A stretch of DNA of 64,000 nucleotides, taken from contig NZ_BSFC01000021.1 of NCBI RefSeq assembly GCF_027922145.1, positions 62,001-126,000 on the forward strand. Reading direction: 5' to 3'. This document shows, piece after piece, positions 34,620-43,236 of the stretch. This DNA is from Novosphingobium resinovorum (lineage in GTDB: Bacteria; Pseudomonadota; Alphaproteobacteria; Sphingomonadales; Sphingomonadaceae). The notes under the pieces were generated by a model. It searched no databases, was not told where the DNA came from, and worked only from the letters and a program-made list of their open reading frames with translations. The first letter of the stretch is position 1, and each line of letters begins with the position of its first letter. The position numbers and the translations under genes were made by a program.

Positions 34620-34826
34620 ATGCTGGTGGCCGAAACGAGCGGAAAAGCGGCACCTCCGAGCGAGGGCAGCCTGCGCACGCGCATGGCCGAGGCGGGCGTT
34701 TCCGCTCCTGAGGAGTGCTTGCCGGGCGTCCTGTCCAACCTGATCGTCCTGCAGGACCACGTCGCCACCTTGCGCGCCTTTGCGCTCGATCCACGCAGTG
34801 CCAGCGCCATGCGGTTCGAGGCTTGA
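34620..34826 (+). CDS. AtzG-like small subunit (DUF4089-type)
   Basis: A 68-residue protein whose C-terminal half (NLIVLQDHVATLRAFALDP) resembles AtzG, the small GatC-like partner that stabilises AtzE in the cyanuric acid pathway. It has a strong GAGGGAG ribosome site and ends 2 bp before the AtzE-like gene, the same order as in atzG-atzE. Partner status is inferred from size, order and similarity to the DUF4089 pattern. Confidence 0.65.
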   Translation: MLVAETSGKAAPPSEGSLRTRMAEAGVSAPEECLPGVLSNLIVLQDHVATLRAFALDPRSASAMRFEA

Positions 34827-34828
34827 GC

Positions 34829-36175
34829 ATGTCCCTCGCGCCGTTATCCGCTATCGTCATGGCCGCCAAGGTGCGCGGCGGCGACATCTCCGCCGTCCAA
34901 TTGGCGACGCTGGCCTTCGAAAAAGCCGAGCAACTCGGCGGGGAGTGTAGCGGCTTTACGCGGCTGCTGCGACGGCGTGCGCTGGCGCGGGCGGCGGCGG
35001 TCGACAAGCTGGTCGAGGCTGGGCTCGATCCCGGCCCACTGGCAGGCGTGCCCTTCGGCGTGGCGGACCTGTTCGACGTGGCCGGAGAGATCACCACCGC
35101 AGGGTCGCGCACACGGCGCAATGCGGCGTTCGCCAGCCGTGACTCCAAGGCGATCGCGCTGCTCGAAGCAGCGGGCGCAGTGCTTGTCGGCACGCAGAAC
35201 ATGGACGAATTCGGCTACGGCTTCGTCACCATGAATGCCGAGTACGGCACGACGCGCAACCCCCACGATCCTTCGCGCGTCGCGGGCGGCGCGGCGGGCG
35301 GTTCGGCAGTGGCGGTGGCTACTGGCGTGGTCCCGCTCAGCCTTGCTTTCGACACCAATGGATCGCTGCGCGTGCCTGCGGGGCTGACCGGGGTAATCGG
35401 CCTCAAGCCCACTTACGGCGACCTACCGCGCGAAGGCATGTATCCTTTCGTGGAGAGCCTCGATGTCGTGGGCGTGCTCGGCCGCGATCTCGATGACGTG
35501 GCGCTGGTCCGCACGATCCTGCGCGAAGGCGCACCCGAGCGGCAGGAGCCCCTGCGCGGCGAGATTTCCTTCGGCCGCTTGATGAGTTGGTTCGACGACA
35601 ACATTTCCGAAGAGATGCGCGGACCGCTCGATGCGTTCTGGAGCCGCCTCGGCCGCATCAGCTTCGAACTGCCCCATTCCGAGATTGCCCGCGCCGCCGC
35701 CTCGGTCATTATCGCGGCCGAGGGTGCCAGCCTGCACCGCCCCGCGCTGGAGGCCGACCCGATGCAATTCGAGCCCCCGGTGCGCGATCGCATGCTGGCA
35801 GGTCTGCTATTGCCGAGCGACGATTACCTTGCCGCGCAGCGTTTCCGGAGCTGGATTCAGGCGCGCCTGCGCCGCCAGTTCGAGCTGGCCGACGTCCTCT
35901 TCACCCCCGCCGCGCCGGGCTTCGCGCCGACCATTGCCGATCCGGTGATGACGTTCGAGGGCAAGACGATCCCGGCTCGCAGCCACCTCGGCATCTACAC
36001 GCAGCCGATCAGCCTGATGGGGCTGCCCGCACTGGTGCTGCCGCTGGCGGGCGACTTCGCGATGCCGCTGGGCATCCAGTTGATCAGCGCGGCCGGACAT
36101 GAGCCATTGCTCTTCCGCGCGGCGCGGCAACTGATCGACAAGGGCCTTTGCGCGGTGCCGCTCCCGCCCGAGTGA
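34829..36175 (+). CDS. AtzE-like amidase-signature protein with degenerate active site
   Basis: A 448-residue amidase-signature protein resembling AtzE (1-carboxybiuret hydrolase) along its length: NMDEFGYGFVTMNAEYGTTR, FDTNGSLRVPAGLTGVIGLK and PTYGDLPREG. Two of three catalytic residues are gone. The Lys of the GVPFxVKDLFDV block is Ala79 (GVPFGVADLFDV), and the cis-Ser of GGSSGGSA is Ala155, with Ala156 next to it (GGAAGGSA). Nucleophile Ser179 remains. The frame is intact and composition matches its neighbours, so it is not a decayed gene. It is probably not an amidase in the usual sense: a binding protein, a pseudoenzyme or a new chemistry. It pairs with the AtzG-like subunit upstream. 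Confidence 0.88.
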   Translation: MSLAPLSAIVMAAKVRGGDISAVQLATLAFEKAEQLGGECSGFTRLLRRRALARAAAVDKLVEAGLDPGPLAGVPFGVADLFDVAGEITTAGSRTRRNAAFASRDSKAIALLEAAGAVLVGTQNMDEFGYGFVTMNAEYGTTRNPHDPSRVAGGAAGGSAVAVATGVVPLSLAFDTNGSLRVPAGLTGVIGLKPTYGDLPREGMYPFVESLDVVGVLGRDLDDVALVRTILREGAPERQEPLRGEISFGRLMSWFDDNISEEMRGPLDAFWSRLGRISFELPHSEIARAAASVIIAAEGASLHRPALEADPMQFEPPVRDRMLAGLLLPSDDYLAAQRFRSWIQARLRRQFELADVLFTPAAPGFAPTIADPVMTFEGKTIPARSHLGIYTQPISLMGLPALVLPLAGDFAMPLGIQLISAAGHEPLLFRAARQLIDKGLCAVPLPPE

Positions 36176-36300
36176 TGGCCAGCGCAATGGGCGATGCGCG
36201 GGGCCGGAGCCCACTTGTATAGCGGAAGACGGCAGAAATCCGGATTTCGTGACATTATTTTTGCAGTGCACAAAGAGGGAATGGACAGCCGCAAAGGTTT

Positions 36301-36353
36301 GGTATTACCATATCAAAATTTAGTATTACCGGCGTGGGTGGTCGGGTATTACG
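36301..36353. promoter_or_regulatory. Three phased GGTATTACC-like direct repeats
   Basis: GGTATTACC (36301), AGTATTACC (36322) and GGTATTACG (36345) lie 21 and 23 bp apart, close to two helical turns, in an AT-rich stretch directly upstream of the desaturase start at 36366. Such spacing fits an activator or repressor binding on one face of the DNA. Confidence 0.45.
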
Positions 36354-36365
36354 AGGGCGGGTGAT

Positions 36366-37355
36366 ATGGACGGAGTTCGCGTAGGCAAGAGGCTGATCGG
36401 TACGCAGTCGCCGGTCACGGTGGGCTGGGAAAACATCCCGCGCGTAGAGGGCGGCCCGGTGAAACAGTTCGTCTTCACCTGGTTTCAGCCTGCAGTGCTG
36501 ATCGCGTTGGTGACCTTCTGGCTCTGCGCACCCGATTCCATCGCCAAGGCCTCGACCGCGATCGGTATCGGGATCGGTTTTAAGGCGCTGCTTTATTGCC
36601 TCGAATGGGTGAACCCGCGCCACGACAGCTGGCGGCTTACCTGGAAGGAACTGGTCACCGACCTGTTCTACGTCGGCATAAGCTATACGCTGGTCAAGTA
36701 TGCCGGCAAGCACATCGGCAGCGACGCCATGGTCGGGGCCATCCAGCATGCCTTCGACTGGGAGAAATTCTCATGGTTCAAGGAGATGCCGCTGCTTGTT
36801 CAGGCGTTCCTGATCTCCTTCATCTTTGATTTCGGGCAGTATTGGATGCATCGCGGGATGCACAACTGGTATCCGCTATGGCTCACCCATTCGGTCCATC
36901 ACTACATCACGCAGCTCAACATCAACAAGGGTGCGGTCGGGAATCCGGTCGAATTGTTCCTGATCGGGCTGGGCATCGGCGGGTTCTTCGATTTCCTGCC
37001 GCGCGCGGCGCTGCTGGCCGGAGCGATCGGCATGGCGGTCGGCACGTACCAGCACATCAACGTGCGCTTCAACACGCCCCGCCTGTGGCGCTTCCTGTTC
37101 AACACCACCGAGCACCACAGCGTTCACCACTCGCAGGATTTCGAGGCGAGCCGCAGCAATTACGCGGGCACCTATATCTTCATCGACCGCATGTTCGGCA
37201 CTTGTGTCGATGGCGAGGCGGAACTTCTCGGCATGGAAGGCGGCCGCCGCATGTCGATCCGCGAGCAGATGACCTACCCCTTCACCGAAGCCTGGAGGAC
37301 CACGAAATCCGCCGTCCAGGTACGCTTCCAGCCCACCGCCGTCCCGGCCGAATAG
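36366..37355 (+). CDS. Sterol desaturase/fatty acid hydroxylase family protein
   Basis: A 329-residue membrane di-iron oxygenase. The histidine boxes are HRGMH, HSVHH and HHSVHH, with several hydrophobic segments before and between them (VLIALVTFWLCAP; LFLIGLGIGGFFDF). Such enzymes hydroxylate or desaturate lipids, carotenoids or sterols at the inner membrane. GGGCGGG lies upstream of the ATG. A small membrane protein gene follows after 12 bp. Regulation may work through the phased repeats just upstream. Confidence 0.92.
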   Translation: MDGVRVGKRLIGTQSPVTVGWENIPRVEGGPVKQFVFTWFQPAVLIALVTFWLCAPDSIAKASTAIGIGIGFKALLYCLEWVNPRHDSWRLTWKELVTDLFYVGISYTLVKYAGKHIGSDAMVGAIQHAFDWEKFSWFKEMPLLVQAFLISFIFDFGQYWMHRGMHNWYPLWLTHSVHHYITQLNINKGAVGNPVELFLIGLGIGGFFDFLPRAALLAGAIGMAVGTYQHINVRFNTPRLWRFLFNTTEHHSVHHSQDFEASRSNYAGTYIFIDRMFGTCVDGEAELLGMEGGRRMSIREQMTYPFTEAWRTTKSAVQVRFQPTAVPAE

Positions 37356-37367
37356 GGAGACTTTCGC

Positions 37368-37838
37368 GTGGACCTTCCCTTAATAGACCGGATCTGGCGC
37401 GTTCGGGGATCGCTGGCGCTCGAAGTGCGGCGCACGCCTCGGGACGCCTTCGCGCGCCTCGACCACTTGTTTCGCGCGGTCGGCACGACCTTCCGCATCG
37501 ATGGCGATACACTGGCCTTCAGCAAGAAGGATCCGATCGCACAGGACCGGATGGCCATCTTCAACCACGGCGCGTTGTGGGTGGAGGATGACGGGCAAAG
37601 CGCCGAACTGCGCTACGACCTGAACAGCCCGACCTTGCGGCTCTGCTTCTTCCTGCCGTTCCTGTTCCTAGGCATCGCCTGGCTGCTTAAGGAGTCGCGC
37701 AATCCGGCCTTCGTCTTCGCTGGTATCTTCACGGTGCTCTACGTCGTTGGTCGGATTCTGGAGCCGTGGCTGATCCGATCGGCCTTCCGCAAGAGCCTTG
37801 CCGACGCGGAGTCCGTTGCCGAAACCGCGCCGGTCTGA
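37368..37838 (+). CDS. Small membrane protein of unknown function
   Basis: A 156-residue protein starting at GTG 37368 with GGGAG 9 bp upstream. Residues 1-85 are soluble, and two membrane helices follow (LCFFLPFLFLGIAWLL and FVFAGIFTVLYVVGRIL). I do not recognise the family. It sits 12 bp after the desaturase-like hydroxylase and is probably co-transcribed, perhaps as an accessory factor. Confidence 0.75.
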   Translation: MDLPLIDRIWRVRGSLALEVRRTPRDAFARLDHLFRAVGTTFRIDGDTLAFSKKDPIAQDRMAIFNHGALWVEDDGQSAELRYDLNSPTLRLCFFLPFLFLGIAWLLKESRNPAFVFAGIFTVLYVVGRILEPWLIRSAFRKSLADAESVAETAPV

Positions 37839-37844
37839 CCCGCT

Positions 37845-38456
37845 TTACTCCCTCTTCGCGGCCGGAGTTTCCTCGACCTGCGGCGGTGCGGGAAGATCGA
37901 CCTTGATCTCCACCCGCCGGTTTTTCGCCCGGCCCTCCATATCGTCGGTGCCGTCGAGGTTCCGGTTCGGCGTGATCGGCCGCGCTTCGCCGAGGGCGAT
38001 CACGGTGATGCGGTCGCGCGGCACGTTGTTCTTCACCAGATAGCCGCGCACGGCCTCGGCCCGGCGGCGCGAGGCGGCGAGGTTCTGCTCATCGGACCCC
38101 TTGGAATCGCTGTGACCCCAGATGGTGATCGGGCCGCCAGCCCGGAACGAAGGGTGCGTCATCAGATCGTCGATCATCGCGAGGCCCGCCGCGTCAGGCT
38201 CGGAACCCGTGGCGGGGAAGGGGACGACGATCGTTTCCGGCTGCAGCACCGGTGTTTCGCTAGGTTCGGGATCAATCTCCGCGCGGATGATCGACTTCTT
38301 TACCAACTCCGGCTCGACCGCGTCGGAGGCATCGGCCGCCGCTTCGCTCTGGTCGTCCTGCGGGGCCTTGCCGGGCTGGCAGGCGCTGACAGCAAGCCCG
38401 ATCGCGGCGGCGGACAGCCAGTGCGCTGCGCCTTCCGGAAGTTTCAGTCCTCTCAT
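37845..38456 (-). CDS. OmpA-family lipoprotein
   Basis: A 203-residue protein with a lipoprotein signal peptide ending in the lipobox LAVSAC. A charged spacer is followed by an OmpA-C peptidoglycan-binding domain (ITIWGHSDSKGSDEQNLAAS, RRRAEAVRGYLVKNNV, KNRRVEIKV). It anchors the outer membrane to the cell wall. Its start overlaps the stop of the antiporter gene by 4 bp (ATGA), so the two are translationally coupled. Confidence 0.9.
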   Translation of the reverse strand: MRGLKLPEGAAHWLSAAAIGLAVSACQPGKAPQDDQSEAAADASDAVEPELVKKSIIRAEIDPEPSETPVLQPETIVVPFPATGSEPDAAGLAMIDDLMTHPSFRAGGPITIWGHSDSKGSDEQNLAASRRRAEAVRGYLVKNNVPRDRITVIALGEARPITPNRNLDGTDDMEGRAKNRRVEIKVDLPAPPQVEETPAAKRE

Positions 38457-40288
38457 GCGGTCGCCTCCTTTTTGTGGGGTTGGGCCGGGTTGTCGGGATC
38501 GGAATGGCGCGAGGGGCCGTAGGACACCACGATGTCCCCCGCCTGCGGCGTCGGCCTCGACGCATGGGTGAAGAAGCGGATACGGCCGTCCTTGCGGAGC
38601 ACGAACAACATATCCGCCTCGTCCGGCAGCGAGGAGCGGGCATCGGTGAAGTCGAACTGCTCGCTGATCCGCGTCTTGCGGAAGGTCCAGCCCGCCGTCT
38701 CGCGCTCCATGATCTCCTCGACGCCGTGCCCGGCGGCGAACATCGCGCGTCCGCGCAGGGCTTCGGGGAGGCTGCGGTGGTCCTCGTCATCGCCGCTGCC
38801 GCCGAGCTGGTACACCGCATCGCGGCCAATCTCTGGCGCGAATTCGTTACAGACGAGGGCATTGTAGGCCTCGTTCTCCGTCGTCGCGACGAGCACCTGG
38901 AACTGCGTGAGGTCCAGCCGTTCCTCGGTCGTCTCGGCCAGGATCTCGCCGTGATAGGTGGCAATGCCCGCCTGTCGCGGTGCGGCGAGGCGCTGCCAGC
39001 TGGCGTCGGAAATCATCACCGGCAGGTCGAGCGACTTGAGCTGGCGGGCAAGCGACAGGCTCCACGGCGTGCTGCCGACGATCAGCAGCCCCTTCTGCGG
39101 CGCGCCCATGACGCCGAGCCAGCGCGCGACGTACCGGATGCTGAACCCGTGCGCCACGATCGTCGCCACCACCACGGAGAACGACAGCGTGACGAGGATG
39201 CTGCCATCGCCATATCCCAGTTGATCGAGGCGCAACGCGAACAGGCCGGAGACTGCGACCGCAACGACACCGCGCGGCGCGATCCACGCGACCAGCAACC
39301 GCTCATTCCACGGAATCTTGCTGAAGGCCAGCGCGACCAGCACCGTTGCCGGGCGGACGAGGAACAGCAGCGCGAGGAGGAAGGCGATGAAGCGCCACTC
39401 AAACAGGCGCAGCACCTCGAAGTTGAGCGACGCCGACAGGAGCACGAAGACGCCCGAAATGAGGAGGACGGTGACGTTCTCCTTGAACGGGTGAATGTCG
39501 CGCAGGGAATCGAGGCGCATGTTGGCCACCGCGACGCCCATCACCGTCACGGCGAGCAGGCCGGTCTCCTGCTGGATCAGGTTGGAAAGCACGAATGTCC
39601 CGATCACCGCCACCAGCAGGACCGGGGCCTTGAGATATTCGGGCACGTGGCCGCGCGGGAAGGCCCAGGCGATCGCGCGCGCCGTGGCATAGCCGATGAG
39701 CCCGGCGACCACCGCCGCGCCCAGCAGCGCGGCGACGACCGAGAGCAGGGTGCCGCCTTCATCGACGCGGCGCAGGTACTCGTAAGTGATGACGGCGCAG
39801 AGCGCGCCGAAGGGATCGTTGACGATCGCTTCCCACTTGAGGATCGCGCGCGGGCGCGGGGCGACGTTGCTCTGGCGCAGCAGCGGGATCACCACCGTCG
39901 GCCCGGTCACCACGAGAATCCCCGCGAATAGGATCGCGACCGGCCAGACAAGGCCGGCCACGTAGTAGCAGGCGAGGGTGCCGAGCACCCAGCCCAGCGG
40001 GATGCCGATCAGCATGAGCCGGGTGACTGCGCCCTCGGTCTTGCGCAGTTCGCGGAAGTTCAGGCTGAGGCCGCCTTCGAACAGGATGAGCGCCACCGCC
40101 ACCGAAACCATGGGTTCGAGAAGTTCGCCGAAAGTCCGTTCCGGCACGATCAGCCCGGTCACCGGCCCGGCAAGGACACCGGCGGCGAGCATGAGGGCGA
40201 TGGCAGGCCAACCAGTACGCCAGGCGATCCACTGCGCGCCGATCCCGAGAATACCGATCAGCGCGAAGACGAGGGCTTGTTGCTCCAT
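38453..40288 (-). CDS. CPA-type cation/proton antiporter with RCK-like domain
   Basis: A 611-residue inner-membrane exchanger. Residues 1 to about 390 hold about 12 helices with exchanger motifs ALILFEGGLSLNFRELR, VVTGPTVVIPLLRQ and VNDPFGALCAV, where Asn-Asp is the ion site. Residues about 400-520 form a Rossmann/RCK domain (GLLIVGSTPWSLSLARQLKS), which usually gates flux in response to nucleotides. A TrkA-C-like tail follows. It exports Na+ or K+ for H+ to keep pH and ion balance. It is coupled to the OmpA-like lipoprotein gene. Confidence 0.92.
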   Translation of the reverse strand: MEQQALVFALIGILGIGAQWIAWRTGWPAIALMLAAGVLAGPVTGLIVPERTFGELLEPMVSVAVALILFEGGLSLNFRELRKTEGAVTRLMLIGIPLGWVLGTLACYYVAGLVWPVAILFAGILVVTGPTVVIPLLRQSNVAPRPRAILKWEAIVNDPFGALCAVITYEYLRRVDEGGTLLSVVAALLGAAVVAGLIGYATARAIAWAFPRGHVPEYLKAPVLLVAVIGTFVLSNLIQQETGLLAVTVMGVAVANMRLDSLRDIHPFKENVTVLLISGVFVLLSASLNFEVLRLFEWRFIAFLLALLFLVRPATVLVALAFSKIPWNERLLVAWIAPRGVVAVAVSGLFALRLDQLGYGDGSILVTLSFSVVVATIVAHGFSIRYVARWLGVMGAPQKGLLIVGSTPWSLSLARQLKSLDLPVMISDASWQRLAAPRQAGIATYHGEILAETTEERLDLTQFQVLVATTENEAYNALVCNEFAPEIGRDAVYQLGGSGDDEDHRSLPEALRGRAMFAAGHGVEEIMERETAGWTFRKTRISEQFDFTDARSSLPDEADMLFVLRKDGRIRFFTHASRPTPQAGDIVVSYGPSRHSDPDNPAQPHKKEATA

Positions 40289-40367
40289 AGACAGGAGGTA
40301 ACCGCTGAAGACCGCAAAAGTAACCGACGGAGGCAGTTTTTACCCGGCGGAGGCGCGACTTGCCAGC

Positions 40368-40640
40368 ATGGCGGAGGCAGATCGACCGGCCGCGACGGCT
40401 GTGTCGCCAGATTGTCATCGCCATAACGCGGATCGCTGGCTGTCCGGTCTTGGTCTTACGGGACAGGCCTATGAAACGCATGAATTTCCGCATGACATCG
40501 GGATACCGGCTCTCGCGGCGACGCTGAGCATTGCGACCGATCATGGCGAGGTGTTGCGGGGCTTGGCGCTCGCCTGCGATGTTGATCCGGACGGCCGCCT
40601 TACCGATCTCGCGGAGATAATAAGGCATGAGAGGGACTGA
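40368..40640 (+). CDS. Possible small protein in the antiporter-receptor gap
   Basis: A 90-codon frame (begins MAEADRPAATA) in the 488-bp gap between the antiporter (starts 40288, leftward) and the receptor at 40777. GGAGGC lies about 12 bp before the ATG. No family, signal peptide or membrane segment is visible and codon use is only moderately like neighbours. The rest of the gap is AT-richer towards the receptor and holds its promoter, which I cannot pin down. Confidence 0.25.
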   Translation: MAEADRPAATAVSPDCHRHNADRWLSGLGLTGQAYETHEFPHDIGIPALAATLSIATDHGEVLRGLALACDVDPDGRLTDLAEIIRHERD

Positions 40641-40776
40641 AGCTGCCGCGATATTCTCCTCAATCAAAATCTTGCTGTAAGATTGCGATAAATTGCCACG
40701 TTGCTGAATTTTGTCCCTTGTTTTTCTCGCAAGTCATTAGCATTAGCAGCGCGCACAAAACATGAGGGATTCTCAC

Positions 40777-43071
40777 GTGTCAAAGTCTCGCCTTCGCCTA
40801 TCATCGGCGCGCGTTGCGCCTGCCTATCTTGCGCTTTCGTGCGTCGGGTTCGCTGCCGCTCCGGCGTTCGCACAGGATGCCGAAGGCGACCCCGCTGCGC
40901 GGAGTCTTGGCGGCGTGACTGTTTCCGACACCGCGATCGAAGAAACTCCGTACCGCACGCCCAAGGCAGACTCGCCCAAGTACACCGCGCCGCTGCTCGA
41001 TACGCCCAAAACGGTCATCGTCGTGCCGTCGCAAGTGATCCAGGACACCGGCTCGACGACGTTCGTGGAAGCGCTGCGCACTGTGCCGGGTATCACCTTC
41101 GGTGCAGGCGAAGGTGGCAACCCACAGGGCGATCGTCCACTGATCCGCGGTTTCGATGCTCAGGGCAGCACGTATATCGATGGAGTACGCAGCGTCGGCG
41201 GGCAGTCGCGCGAAATCTTCGCCATCGAGCAGATCGAGGTCGTCAAGGGCAGCGATTCCACCATGGGCGGTCGTGGCAGCGCCGGAGGCAGCCTGAACCT
41301 CGTCAGCAAGATGCCTCATCTCGGCACCACCGCACAGGCCGATCTCAGCTACGGCACTGACGACTACAAGCGTGCAACCATCGATGCGAACTACCAACTC
41401 GGCGACATGGCGGCGGTGCGGATCAACGGCATGTGGCACGATGCCGACGTCGCCAAGCGCGACGTGGTGACCTACAACCGCTGGGGCATCTCCCCTTCGG
41501 CAGCTCTCGGGCTGGGCACCTCGACCCGCGCCTTCATCAACTACTATCACATGCAGAGCGACGACATCCCCGATCCGGGCATCCCGTTCGAGCGTACTGC
41601 CGCGCAGGTGACCTCCACCAGCCAGTTGAATATCCAGCCTGCCGACGTCAAGCGCAGCACCTTCTACGGGTTGGCCAACCGCGACTTCCGCAAGACCAAC
41701 ACCGATGAACTGCTGATGCGCGCCGAGCACGATCTGTCCGATACGATCCGCCTGCGCGCGACCGGCAAATATGCCAACGTCAAGCAGTCCTACATCATCA
41801 CCCAGCCCGACGACAGCCAGGGCAACGTCCAGAACGGCCTCGTCTGGCGCCGCGCCAACACGCGCTGGAGCGACGTGGACTCGATGGTCGGCCAGCTCGA
41901 TCTGTCGGGCAAGTTCACGACCGGCGGCATCGAGCACTCGTTCTCGACCGGCTTCGAGAGCAGCTGGGAGCAGTCCAAGCGCGGCACTTACAACGTCAGC
42001 ACCAACGTCACTGCGGTCAACACGGGAACCGGACGCTGCAGCGCTGCACAGCAGGCGGCTTACAACTGCACCAGCCTGACCAACCCCAACCCCTACGATC
42101 CGTGGCAGAACATATCTTCCGACGGGACCACGATCGTGCCCATCGCGAAGAGCGCTGCCAGCGCCAAGACGGAAGCGACGACTTACGCGCTTTACGCAGC
42201 CGATACGGTGACCATCACCGACTTCCTGCTGCTCAACCTGGGCGCGCGCTACGACTGGTACGACACGACCGCGACAACGCTGACCACTGGCGTTGCCCTG
42301 AGCAACAAGGAGCACTTCTTCAACTACCAGGCCGGCCTCGTGCTCAAGCCCAAGGAGAATGGCAGCGTCTACGTTTCGATCGCCAAGTCCTCCACGCCTG
42401 CCGGCAGCATGCTGGGCGAAGGGTCGGAAGGTAACGCCCTCGCTGCGGGGCTCGATCTGAAGGCCGAAGTGACCAAGTCCTATGAGATCGGCACGAAGTG
42501 GTCGTTCTTCGATGACGCATTCGGCCTTAACCTCGCGCTGTTCAAGACCGATACGGACAATGCCCGCATCACCGACAACAGCGTGGTGGTGTTCCAGGGC
42601 AAGCGCAACATCAAGGGCGTCGAAGTGGGCTTCAACGGCAAGCCGCTGTCATTCTGGAGCGTCTTCGGCGGCTATACCTACATGGACTCGGAGATCGGCT
42701 TTGCCGGCACCGGCAATGTCAACAACGGCAAGGCGTTCCCGAATACGCCTAAGCACAGCTTCACCGCATGGAATACCTTCGAGATTCCCGGCGGCTATCA
42801 GATCGGCGGCGGCGCGATCTACAACTCGAAGCAGTACGGCGGCTACGGCACGGTTATTCTCAACAGCGTGACCTATGACGTTACCCGCTCGATTCCCAGC
42901 TACTGGCGCTTCGACGCAATGGCGTCGGCTCGCATCACCGACAACATCTCGCTGCGGGCCAACGTCCAGAACCTCACCAACAAGAAGTATTACGACAAGA
43001 CCTACTCGACCCACTTCGCGACTATCGCACCAGGCCGTTCGGCCTTCGCGACGCTGTCGCTGAAGTACTGA
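40777..43071 (+). CDS. TonB-dependent siderophore receptor (catecholate type)
   Basis: About 764 residues, with a signal peptide (SARVAPAYLALSCVGFAAAP up to AFA) and a plug domain with DTPKTVIVVPSQVIQDTGS, VEALRTVPGITFGAGEGG, RPLIRGFDAQGSTYIDGVRS and IEVVKGSDSTMGGRGSAGG. The barrel ends ATLSLKY. The plug wording matches the Fiu-like catecholate siderophore group. GTG at 40777 is preferred because GAGGGA lies 6 bp upstream; the ATG at 40762 has no ribosome site. It probably imports ferric siderophore under iron limitation, but no clear Fur box was found. Confidence 0.94.
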   Translation: MSKSRLRLSSARVAPAYLALSCVGFAAAPAFAQDAEGDPAARSLGGVTVSDTAIEETPYRTPKADSPKYTAPLLDTPKTVIVVPSQVIQDTGSTTFVEALRTVPGITFGAGEGGNPQGDRPLIRGFDAQGSTYIDGVRSVGGQSREIFAIEQIEVVKGSDSTMGGRGSAGGSLNLVSKMPHLGTTAQADLSYGTDDYKRATIDANYQLGDMAAVRINGMWHDADVAKRDVVTYNRWGISPSAALGLGTSTRAFINYYHMQSDDIPDPGIPFERTAAQVTSTSQLNIQPADVKRSTFYGLANRDFRKTNTDELLMRAEHDLSDTIRLRATGKYANVKQSYIITQPDDSQGNVQNGLVWRRANTRWSDVDSMVGQLDLSGKFTTGGIEHSFSTGFESSWEQSKRGTYNVSTNVTAVNTGTGRCSAAQQAAYNCTSLTNPNPYDPWQNISSDGTTIVPIAKSAASAKTEATTYALYAADTVTITDFLLLNLGARYDWYDTTATTLTTGVALSNKEHFFNYQAGLVLKPKENGSVYVSIAKSSTPAGSMLGEGSEGNALAAGLDLKAEVTKSYEIGTKWSFFDDAFGLNLALFKTDTDNARITDNSVVVFQGKRNIKGVEVGFNGKPLSFWSVFGGYTYMDSEIGFAGTGNVNNGKAFPNTPKHSFTAWNTFEIPGGYQIGGGAIYNSKQYGGYGTVILNSVTYDVTRSIPSYWRFDAMASARITDNISLRANVQNLTNKKYYDKTYSTHFATIAPGRSAFATLSLKY

Positions 43072-43091
43072 TCGATCCGGTGAAGTCGCAG

Positions 43092-43119
43092 GCGCCCGCT
43101 CCCTTCAGGGGGCGGGCGC
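43092..43119 (+). terminator. GC-rich hairpin after the siderophore receptor
   Basis: A 12-bp stem (GCGCCCGCTCCC with GGGGGCGGGCGC, one mismatch) and a TTCA loop, 20 bp after the receptor stop. No T tract follows, so termination is likely but not certain. Confidence 0.5.
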
Positions 43120-43236
43120 TGCTGCGTCCGGACGATACATGCAGAACCGAATTTAATTGCTTTTTTTGCAATTAGTGGGTTGCCCCTCGGGCGACCTGCC
43201 TCCTAGACTGCACGGGTAGTCATATGGAGTGAGGTT

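Noticed and set aside
34829..36175. Treating the AtzE-like gene as a decayed pseudogene
   Set aside because: The frame is intact at normal length with a coupled start and neighbour-like composition. Loss is limited to catalytic residues.
40729..40747. Possible Fur box upstream of the siderophore receptor
   Set aside because: GCAAGTCATTAGCATTAGC is only weakly symmetric and agrees poorly with the Fur consensus, so it was not listed as a site.
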